NCBI RefSeq assembly: GCF_963664735.1 | Contig: NZ_OY761553.1 | Location: 4,151,501 to 4,215,500, forward strand | DNA from: an uncultured Cohaesibacter sp. | GTDB taxonomy: Bacteria > Pseudomonadota > Alphaproteobacteria > Rhizobiales > Cohaesibacteraceae | Length of the DNA: 64,000 nt | Direction: 5' to 3' | Part shown: piece after piece, positions 17,559 to 23,998 of the stretch | Numbering within the stretch: position 1 is the first letter of the stretch | How the letters are laid out: each line of letters begins with the position of its first letter | Translations under genes and position numbers: made by a program | Notes under the pieces: generated by a model | Told to the model about the DNA's origin: nothing | What the model saw: only the letters and a program-made list of their open reading frames with translations | Databases searched by the model: none

Positions 17559-18577
17559 TTAACGTTTGATCGATACGGCAGCTTTGTCTGCCCAATAGTC
17601 ATCTGATTGCTGAGAGTGCAGCATTTTGAATGAGAAGTGGTTCGGTATATATGAATAGATTATAGCTGCTTTTGTAAGTGGATTGCTGTCTGACAGCACT
17701 TTCTTGATAAGCCAGCTTTTGTTAGGGAGGTTATCTTCTTCTCCATACCAGATCATGGCAGTGGTGAAGATGATGGTGCTGTAGAAGGCGACCACTCTGG
17801 GGCTCGGTCCGTGAGTTCATGGAATTGTGCGATTGATCCTCCTGCATCAAACCAGTCAGACGCATCGCCTTTGTCAGGCAGATTGAGGAGGGTGAGGATT
17901 TGAATTCTGTCTGCAATTCCGTTGAGGTTCTCGGCTACTGTGTCTTTGTGCTTTTGTCCGGCAGTATCATTGTCTGGTATGATGATTACATCTGCGGAGT
18001 TAAAATACTCATTTAGGGCTTTTGACCAGTTGTTTGTGCTACCTTAAATTGCAGGTTGCCACAATGCCCATAGATACCAGCCGTTCGACGTTCTTTTCGC
18101 CTTCTACGATATAGCTCGGATGGTTCAGAGCTATTGCTTCCTGAAGTTCTGGCAATCTATTTGGTACACGACGAACGCCCTTTATGCCTTGGTCCAGCCA
18201 CCTTGACTGTCAGGGCGCCTTTGGAAGAATTTCTTCTCACTATTTTTATAATATCGGATTGCTTGATAGAGGAGATTTCCTTCTTCGTCACAATAGCTAT
18301 TGATCTCCTCTTTGGACTGATGTGTCTCCGCTCGTTCGTCGTTATCTCCATATTTCTGATTGATCCAAATTCCAGCTTTCTTTTGGGAGCACCCGAGTTT
18401 GTCCATTACCAGATCGATGACGCCACCACCTTCACCGGTTTCGTGAATTAAATAGGAACCGCTGCTTTCTCCTGCTATTTGAACCGATAGGCTGCCATGA
18501 CTTCCAAACCTTAACTCTCCATTTTGGGATAAGTACTTATTAGGTTCGCCACATAGTTCGAGGGCGACTGTTTTCAT
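17559..18577 (-). pseudogene. Phage/plasmid-type Toprim primase, multiply frameshifted
   Basis: Read on the minus strand, three frames join into one primase-like protein. 18577-18182 encodes the N-terminal domain (GELRFGSHGSLSVQI, HETGEGGGVIDLV). After a frameshift at about 18180 the text continues GIKGVRRVPNRLPELQEAI and IVEGEKNVERL (Toprim Glu motif) until a stop near 18045; a further shift gives DVIIIPDNDTAGQKH (Toprim DxD-type motif) and GDASDWFDAGG. A last shift leads into the fragment ending at 17559. Family members are single proteins of phages and integrative elements that prime DNA replication. Multiple lesions show the gene is dead. The intact family order of motifs makes the assignment firm. 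Confidence 0.75.
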
Positions 18578-18684
18578 CAAATTGGCCCAATCAGTCTTCG
18601 CCCCGTCTCCACTCGATAGGCGATAATGTTTAAGCGTTCAGCCGTCTGTTGTTTGGATACGAGGATGGTTTTGGGGGGTGTCAT
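18577..18684 (-). CDS. Short frame before primase remnant, possibly a decayed excisionase-like gene
   Basis: A 35-codon frame begins at ATG 18684 and its stop overlaps the start of the primase remnant (TGATG). Its product contains TILVSKQQTAERLNI, the look of the first helices of an excisionase/AlpA-type winged helix, and ends GRRLIGPI. The middle of such a domain is missing, so it may be a deletion product. Function is not established. Confidence 0.3.
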   Translation of the reverse strand: MTPPKTILVSKQQTAERLNIIAYRVETGRRLIGPI

Positions 18685-18752
18685 GCCGCTTAAACCCGAA
18701 GCGGCTAACGTCTCTTGCGATTTCGCGGATTTGATTGGCTAAATCTCGATTA

Positions 18753-18814
18753 TGCGGACATACTGCGGACATACTGCGGACATACTGCGGACATACTGCG
18801 GACATACTGCGGAC
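18753..18814. repeat. 11-bp tandem direct repeats (iteron-like)
   Basis: Five perfect copies of TGCGGACATAC followed by a partial copy (TGCGGAC), head to tail. The unit length is one helical turn and not a multiple of three, and the repeats end 49 nt from the tRNA-Arg fragment. That fits binding sites for an integrase/excisionase or a replication initiator of an integrated element rather than coding DNA. Confidence 0.8.
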
Positions 18815-18863
18815 GCATCCAATTTTGAGGGTGTCTTATTCCGTCTTAAGTTATGGAAAAGAT

Positions 18864-18911
18864 TGGTGCACCCGACAGGATTCGAACCTGTGGCCTCTGC
18901 CTTCGGAGGGC
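18864..18911 (-). other. 3' half of tRNA-Arg(CCG): attachment-site scar
   Basis: The minus strand reads from the 3' side of the anticodon stem-loop (CTCCGAA loop, anticodon CCG) through variable loop, T-arm (ACAGGTTCGAATCCTGT), acceptor strand CGGGTGC, discriminator A and encoded CCA. The D-arm and 5' acceptor strand GCACCCG are absent upstream, so this is not a functional tRNA. A tRNA 3' half ending exactly at CCA is the classical product of tyrosine-recombinase integration. The intact tRNA and the integrase are not in the window. Confidence 0.75.
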
Positions 18912-18942
18912 TAAGGCTCCCCTCTAGGTCCATTGAAATCAT

Positions 18943-19371
18943 TGGGTTTTTGTCGTGAGTCCTGTGCCCGAAACATGTCGTTTTTAGGCTATTTCATGGG
19001 CCAATCATGGGCGCAGGATGCTTGCGTGTTTGTCGGGGCGGATGTCTGAATAGCCATTGCCTCGGCTCCTGCAAAACGATTGGGCTGTCTTCATGATGAC
19101 CCTCACATGTGACTTCCTGCGCAGTTATAGCATCAACTTCCTTTAAACGCACGCAACAGAATAGAAGAGCCAATCAACAGGTGATCGCAATCGGGATTGG
19201 CAAGGCTCGAGTTGTCTCTGTTCGCACCGTTCGTTGCCAGATTTTTCTCTGACAATCAAACACACTTCCATCCTTGATGAGAAATCTCGGTCCGGGTCTT
19301 GGCGATCAATGGGCACCGGTCGGACCGATGACCTCGTCGTGTCTTCACCACTAAACACTGGAGAAATTACC
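18943..19371. other. No gene recognised
   Basis: About 430 nt between the tRNA scar and the next gene. Frames here are short and resemble no family I know. Probably island-end debris. Confidence 0.5.
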
Positions 19372-19842
19372 ATGAAAGACCTTTTCATCAGCATGGGTTC
19401 TGACGTCTGCGTCCAGAATTTTGTCGGCAGCACCGTGCAATGTCGTGAGCTTCAGCAGGATGAAGTCGCTGGCGTCATCGCGGCAACCAGAGAGCAAGGC
19501 GGAGAGATTACGGGCTTCTACAAATTTGCTTCTGAACTGTCAGACGAAAACGAGCACAATTTTCGTCAGATCCTTGTCGCGATGGAGGCAATCACCGGTA
19601 CGAGGCTGAACAGGGAATGCTTCTTTTCGGACTGGGACGATGACGATGATGATGACGACGGCTTTCCAAACATCAACTACATGCGGACCGTCACGGAAAC
19701 CCAGAGCATGCTGGTCGTTGAATATTATTTTCAGCTCAATCTGAGTGATGGCAACGAAGAATTACGAAAGGGAGAGCATTTTTCCGTTTCAACAGACTAT
19801 ATGAGCTTCTATCTGTTTGAGCATGTCGCGGCTTTACAATAG
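19372..19842 (+). CDS. Hypothetical acidic protein with octa-aspartate run
   Basis: A 156-aa protein from ATG 19372 (GGAGAAA upstream); the longer in-frame extension from 19234 has no ribosome site. No family recognised. It is soluble and acidic, with a run of eight Asp at about residues 89-96 preceded by SDW. The C-terminal part (TETQSMLVVEYYFQLNL...FSVSTDYMSFYLFEHVAAL) looks like alternating beta strands of a small alpha/beta domain. There is no signal peptide. It stands alone in the accessory island. The Asp run is encoded by mixed GAC/GAT codons, arguing for selection rather than a simple triplet expansion. Confidence 0.6.
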   Translation: MKDLFISMGSDVCVQNFVGSTVQCRELQQDEVAGVIAATREQGGEITGFYKFASELSDENEHNFRQILVAMEAITGTRLNRECFFSDWDDDDDDDDGFPNINYMRTVTETQSMLVVEYYFQLNLSDGNEELRKGEHFSVSTDYMSFYLFEHVAALQ

Positions 19843-19986
19843 TGGGAGCTGGTGATTGAATATGGTATGGGAAGCCTGGACTGTCTGAATTGCCCTTCAG
19901 GTTCAACGCCTTGGGGGTGACTTGTTTTCGTACGACGGATAGAAGCGGCCGACTAAATGTTCCTTGGCGCGAGGAAGGACAGAGCA

Positions 19987-20271
19987 ATGCAGAAAACATC
20001 GAATATCCCGATGGATTATTTGCCAAACCCTCATCCCGCTGAAGTTCTGCTGGAAGAGTTTCTGAAGCCTATGAATCTGAGCCTGGATGCTCTTGCGCGG
20101 GCCGTTCAAGCTCCTTGCAGCCATATTGAAGAAATCGTTCTTGGGAAACGAGCAATTTCTGCAGATATGGATCGACGCTTTGCTAGCTACTTTGGTCTGT
20201 CCGAAGGCTTTTTCCTCGGACTGCAATCTGATTATGATCTGTTGGAACACCGGCGCGATACAGTCAAATGA
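19987..20271 (+). CDS. higA: HigA-family antitoxin-like XRE protein
   Basis: A 94-aa protein from ATG 19987. The leader NPHPAEVLLEEFLKPMNLS and the helix-turn-helix ALARAVQAPCSHIEEIVLGKRAISADMDRRFASYFG are typical of HigA/VapI antitoxins, which bind their own promoter and neutralise a RelE-like HigB mRNA nuclease. No HigB gene can be found immediately upstream or downstream, so it is an orphan here. An insertion-sequence remnant begins 22 nt after its stop on the other strand, which may explain a lost partner. Confidence 0.8.
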   Translation: MQKTSNIPMDYLPNPHPAEVLLEEFLKPMNLSLDALARAVQAPCSHIEEIVLGKRAISADMDRRFASYFGLSEGFFLGLQSDYDLLEHRRDTVK

Positions 20272-20293
20272 TCTTCGCGTCATTACTTCCGGT

Positions 20294-20510
20294 TCAGGAC
20301 GTAGCATAGAGAAAGTCAAGTGTGGGTCTCAGCTGATCATGGTTGTCGTGGAGGAAGCTTTTTGCTGCCGCGTCCTTGATCTTGTGGTTTATGCGCTCAA
20401 CCTGGCCATTCGTCCAAGGATGGTTCGGCTGGATCAAGGCTTCCTCATGCCTGATATGCAAGCCTCAGGATTTCATAAGTGCAGCGAGGCTTGCGTCGAT
20501 TTAATGCGGT
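20294..20510 (-). pseudogene. IS481-like transposase C-terminal remnant
   Basis: Minus-strand translation from about 20449 to the stop at 20294 reads HEEALIQPNHPWTNGQVERI then NHKIKDAAAKSF and HDQLRPTLDF, the C-terminal DDE integrase-core segment (with the catalytic Glu in NGQVER) of IS481-type transposases. An in-frame TGA interrupts it just upstream, after SLAALMKS. Only about 70 codons remain of roughly 330. No terminal repeats were recognised. Confidence 0.75.
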
Positions 20511-20634
20511 ACAAATACATCAGAAATACATTATTTGATGTATGTGTACATCATTTGATGAATGAGAGGAATTTTGTTAGTGATTTTCTAAGTGATAACG
20601 ATTATGGTGTGCAAATGCACCAGAAATAGCTGTT

Positions 20635-21045
20635 ATGAGGCATGTGGACACCGTGAGCGGCAAGATGACAAAGGGAAGCGCTGTGCATCCCATTATCCAA
20701 CACGGGCTATCAAAGCTTGGTATGGATATCGCTCTTGCCCGGCGAGCCCGCAAGCTGTCCACGTTGGACATGGCCGACCGTATGGGGGTGGACCGCGGGA
20801 CGTTGCGCAGGCTTGAAAAAGGCGATCCTGGTGTATCGTTGAACACACTGGCCATGGCACTTCACGCCTTGGGAATGCTGGACCGTTTGATTAATCTCGC
20901 TGATCGCGCTTCGGATGATATCGGTCTCATGGCTGCCCATGGAGCCGTGCCAAAAAGGATCGTCAGGTCCCGGCCTGATAAAGAGGCCAGGCAGCGAGGA
21001 GCTCTCCCTGATGATACATTAAGAAGTGATCCGGAGGGCTGGTGA
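20635..21045 (+). CDS. hipB: HipB-like XRE antitoxin/regulator
   Basis: A 136-aa helix-turn-helix protein (about residues 30-85: IALARRARKLSTLDMADRMG, GTLRRLEKGDPGVSLNTLAMALHALG). Its stop overlaps the start of the HipA kinase gene (TGATG), the usual HipBA arrangement in which HipB represses the operon and inhibits the kinase. The C-terminal tail is basic and polar. The start is uncertain: ATG 20635 or ATG 20665, neither with a strong ribosome site. Confidence 0.85.
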   Translation: MRHVDTVSGKMTKGSAVHPIIQHGLSKLGMDIALARRARKLSTLDMADRMGVDRGTLRRLEKGDPGVSLNTLAMALHALGMLDRLINLADRASDDIGLMAAHGAVPKRIVRSRPDKEARQRGALPDDTLRSDPEGW

Positions 21046-22325
21046 TGGACAGGAAGGAAATCGATGTCCGCATGGGGGCGTCAGGTGTTCCCGTTGGAAC
21101 GCTTGTTTGTGAGTATGATGGGCGTCGTGAGATCTCCACATTTCGCTACGCCGAAACATGGCTCAAGAACGCACGGGCTTTCCCTCTCTCACCATTCATG
21201 CCTTTGCAGGCCGCCCCTTTCTTTGGGAAGAAGGACCGCAACATGTCGTCCCTCCCCAATCCGATCGAGGATGGGGCCCCAGATTCTTGGGGCCGCAAGA
21301 TCATCGAAAAGACAAGCGAGGGAGGAAACCTGTTTGACATCGACTATCTGATCGGAACTGATGATGCGCTGCGCATCGGTGCGTTGCGGTATTTTGATGC
21401 TCCGGGGGAGAAGGGGCGCGCGCTGGCCGAGGTCTCGACTGCAAAGGGAAGACCGCGCGTTCCGATGCTGCACAATATGGCTGATGTCATTCATGCTGCC
21501 AGATCGTTCGAGGCGGACCCCGATGCTTATATCGAGAAGCGTGGAGAGCTCGTCGGTGGTGACATTCTGCGCGATGCCGTCGGGTCACTCGGTGGTGCCC
21601 GGCCAAAGGTCAATGCCATCGACGAGGATGGTGCCCTTTGGATCATCAAGCTTCCAAAGCAGAATGACACTTATGCCATGGCCCGAGCGGAAGTTCTCGC
21701 ACTGCGCCTTGCGAGCCTCGTTGGTATCGAAGTTGCACAAGCGCATGTGCTCAACGACGCTCCGCATTTCCCGATGATCATGGTCAAACGGTTTGATCGG
21801 ACAGGAAAGAACTATGGGGCTCGTGTTCCTTACATCTCGGCCCAGACATTCGTCTCCGAATATTCAGGCGACGATCACTCCTATGAGGATATCGCGATGG
21901 CACTGCGTACGCATGGCGCAGACCCAAAGCGTGATATCCTCGAGCTTTACAGGCGGATGTGCTTCGGGATCCTGATCCGCAACACGGATGACCATTTGCG
22001 CAATCACGGCTTCCTACGAGCGCCCACCGGTTGGCGCCTGTCCCCGGCCTTCGATATCAATCCAGAACACCGGGCTGGCGGGTATCTTCAAACCGCAATT
22101 TCGGAAATTCACGGTGCGGAGTGCTCGATTGCTTCGGCTCTCGATGCGGCTCCGTATTTCCATCTGTCCGATGACGAGGCGCGGAGCATGATACGTGCAA
22201 TGGCGGATACCATATTCAGTAGATGGAGAGAGATTGGTACGTCTTTGCAGATGACCTCTCAGGATCTTAACGCGATGAAGGCTGTTCTGGAAAATAGCGA
22301 TATCGATCTCGCACGGAAATTCTGA
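21045..22325 (+). CDS. hipA: HipA-family serine/threonine kinase toxin
   Basis: A 426-aa HipA kinase. Start ATG 21045, with GGAGG nine nt before it and overlap with the hipB stop. Family landmarks: N-terminal subdomain with FFGxxxxNMSSLPNPIEDGAPDSWGR-like text (about 60-85), glycine-rich SLGGARPK (182-189) followed by the ATP-site Lys in IIKLPK, catalytic loop NTDDHLRNHGF (314-324) and metal-binding Asp338 in AFDINP. All are intact, so kinase activity is plausible. HipA toxins phosphorylate aminoacyl-tRNA synthetases such as GltX and cause growth arrest. It appears to be the only complete toxin in this accessory region. Confidence 0.92.
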   Translation: MDRKEIDVRMGASGVPVGTLVCEYDGRREISTFRYAETWLKNARAFPLSPFMPLQAAPFFGKKDRNMSSLPNPIEDGAPDSWGRKIIEKTSEGGNLFDIDYLIGTDDALRIGALRYFDAPGEKGRALAEVSTAKGRPRVPMLHNMADVIHAARSFEADPDAYIEKRGELVGGDILRDAVGSLGGARPKVNAIDEDGALWIIKLPKQNDTYAMARAEVLALRLASLVGIEVAQAHVLNDAPHFPMIMVKRFDRTGKNYGARVPYISAQTFVSEYSGDDHSYEDIAMALRTHGADPKRDILELYRRMCFGILIRNTDDHLRNHGFLRAPTGWRLSPAFDINPEHRAGGYLQTAISEIHGAECSIASALDAAPYFHLSDDEARSMIRAMADTIFSRWREIGTSLQMTSQDLNAMKAVLENSDIDLARKF

Positions 22326-22373
22326 TCGAATGCATGACCCACAGATGCCAGCGTCGCCTTGGGTGGATCTTAA

Positions 22374-22538
22374 AGTGACCTTCACTCCTATGCCGAAGGT
22401 ATCGCCCGCAATCATCTCTTCATTGACGGCAACAAACGAGCTGTGTTTCGATCCTGGCCTTCGCTACTGTGTATAAGTCGAAGATCAACTTCCGTATTTC
22501 CGTCGTTCGAAAGAAGCGTTTTGCTTTCATCGACCTGA
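22374..22538 (+). pseudogene. Doc-type (Fic fold) toxin fragment
   Basis: The frame reads SYAEGIARNHLFIDGNKR, i.e. the Doc/Fic active-site motif HxFxDGNKR with His and Lys intact, but there is no N-terminal half and no start, and after the motif the frame drifts into unrelated text (FRSWPSLLC). A plus-one frame from the same point continues with hydrophobic-helix-like text (VSILAFATVY), suggesting a frameshift. Doc is the kinase toxin of phd-doc modules; no Phd antitoxin is visible. Confidence 0.65.
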
Positions 22539-22744
22539 CGGCAGGAATTTGGATAATCTACCGTCATAAGGTGGTGGCTTCCGGCAAAACCTGGGCGGTT
22601 CAAGAGACTTGAATTGATAGAAAAATGGTCTCAGAATGGGCTTGTCTCGAAGGCAGGTGAAAGGCTTGCATCGCAAAGAGGTTCTTCAAACATGGTCACG
22701 CCATTCGATCCCAACAGTCACATTACATCTGCACGGCATTTGCA

Positions 22745-23035
22745 ATGAACCTTGGTATCACGCAAACAGAATTGGCTAAGTTGATCGGTATTGATCGACG
22801 TTCGTTTTATACGCCATCAGGTTTGCGCAAGCTGAATGAAGCAATTCGTCCATTAATGAGCATCCTCAACTCAGCAAGCAAGATGACTGGATCCGATCAG
22901 CGTGCGGCTCTTTGGTTTAAACATCAACCGATTCCTGGTTGGGCCGGAAAAACTGCGTTTGATTTGGTGTCGGAGCGCAAATCTGACAGAGTTCTTGCCT
23001 ATTTGCGGTCGGTTCAATCAGGTGTCTATTCATAA
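22745..23035 (+). CDS. Xre/MbcA/ParS-family antitoxin, orphan and possibly truncated
   Basis: A 96-aa protein: an N-terminal XRE-like segment (LGITQTELAKLIGIDRRSF) and a C-terminal toxin-binding domain of the MbcA/ParS/Xre (DUF2384) type (ALWFKHQPIPGWAGKTAFDLV...VLAYLRSVQSGVYS). In this family the antitoxin gene is normally followed by a RES-domain NAD-degrading toxin; none is recognisable in the 270 nt after it. A preceding frame from 22692 (MVTPFDPNSH...SARHLQ, stop) could be its former N-terminus separated by a 1-nt shift. Confidence 0.75.
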   Translation: MNLGITQTELAKLIGIDRRSFYTPSGLRKLNEAIRPLMSILNSASKMTGSDQRAALWFKHQPIPGWAGKTAFDLVSERKSDRVLAYLRSVQSGVYS

Positions 23036-23304
23036 GCGCATCTGCGATGCTTTGATTGGTACATTCCTGATCAATTCTCATTGCGGCCCATGGAAGAAAC
23101 GGCCCTGAGCTGACCTTCGTGCCAGATGCAGCGAATGCTCACTCTCAGTCACATTGATGCTGTTAAGTGGGGGCGTCCACCCCATCGCTTACCCTGCAAA
23201 GTGGACATTGGATCAAAGCACTCTTTGAAGAAGTGAGCTTCCTCCCCGCCAAAGATGCTTAAGATATTGACTCCGTTCGATCCGACGCAAGGCAAGGGGA
23301 TACC

Positions 23305-23748
23305 TCAGTTGAAGAACGACCAATCAACGTCCGCGGCAATAGGGTTCGAATGTTCAGACGGCTTGTGACCAGACTGGCCATTGCAAATTGGGAAGCAACC
23401 ACAGTGATTGAGAAAATCGCTCAAGAAGAAGCTTTCAATGTCAAAAAGGTTCTCATTTCCGTAGTTCCTGAGAACTTCAGCAGAGTAGTACGTAAACTTC
23501 ACCCTCTGCGTCTTTGCGTAGTTGCTAATTCCCACGTTGCCGGATTGGCCGGACAAATGGCCGCCAAGCCTCTTGAAAAGGCTGTTTTGTTTTGACTCGC
23601 TCATCCCAATGTAAATCAGCTTTGAGTTCGCGAAGGGATACGCGATTTCACTTTCGGTCAAATAGATGAAGTAGATGCCCGCAAGGCCGCGAACAAACTT
23701 GATTTCTTGCTCGTTAAGATTGTATGTTTGTGTGAATAGTATTCGCAT
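23305..23748 (-). CDS. GIY-YIG nuclease-like protein
   Basis: A 147-aa protein with the order of motifs of the GIY-YIG fold: GIYFIYL (about 24-30), KLIYIGMSES (about 43-52), an Arg in the following helix (FKRLGGHL) and a Glu in FDIESFF (about 103-109). That set would suffice for a small nuclease domain, with no extra DNA-binding module visible. It is divergent from the small-protein/ATPase/HEPN cassette, separated by 28 nt, so it could share control or function with it. The basic residues and the NG-rich tail give no more specific family. Confidence 0.6.
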   Translation of the reverse strand: MRILFTQTYNLNEQEIKFVRGLAGIYFIYLTESEIAYPFANSKLIYIGMSESKQNSLFKRLGGHLSGQSGNVGISNYAKTQRVKFTYYSAEVLRNYGNENLFDIESFFLSDFLNHCGCFPICNGQSGHKPSEHSNPIAADVDWSFFN

Positions 23749-23776
23749 TTTTCAATACTAAACAAGGGGGCAGGCC

Positions 23777-23998
23777 TTGACCACCGAAAACATCAAAACA
23801 GCCTCCGAGGTCATTACCGAGTTCCTCGACACTCAGGCTAAGGACGAATCCCTTGACGCGGACACCGTGGCCGCTGTCAGCGCTCTTCGGAAGGATGATG
23901 ATCTTAGCAAGGTCAAGCTGCTGCGGAAGCTGGAAGAGGCGCGCAAGGCCGTACTCAAGGCTGATGAGGCGAACGCTGAGGAGTCCGGTGATGACTAG
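23777..23998 (+). CDS. Small acidic helical protein preceding SMC-like ATPase
   Basis: A 73-aa protein starting at TTG 23777 with AAGGGGGCAGG just upstream. Highly charged, predicted nearly all helical (ASEVITEFLDTQAKDES, LSKVKLLRKLEEARKAVLKADEANAEE). No family recognised. Its stop overlaps the start of the ATPase gene by 8 nt, so the two are very probably translated together and may act in one complex. Confidence 0.65.
   Translation: MTTENIKTASEVITEFLDTQAKDESLDADTVAAVSALRKDDDLSKVKLLRKLEEARKAVLKADEANAEESGDD

Noticed and set aside
18753-18814. CRISPR array
   Set aside because: The 11-bp units are contiguous with no spacers, and no cas genes are near.
18739-18942. Possible small protein across the iterons and tRNA scar on either strand
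   Set aside because: The translation is just the 11-bp repeats and the conserved tRNA T-arm read as codons.
19843-19986. HigB toxin gene before higA
   Set aside because: All frames were read; none gives the RelE-like core or the usual HigB C-terminus.
23036-23304. RES-domain toxin after the Xre/MbcA antitoxin
   Set aside because: No frame shows the Arg-Glu-Ser motifs or sufficient length.
23853-23990. N-terminal extension of the SMC-like ATPase
   Set aside because: It overlaps the 73-aa gene in another frame and is Arg/Ser-rich without conservation; the ATG at 23991 gives the normal N-terminus just before the first beta strand and Walker A.
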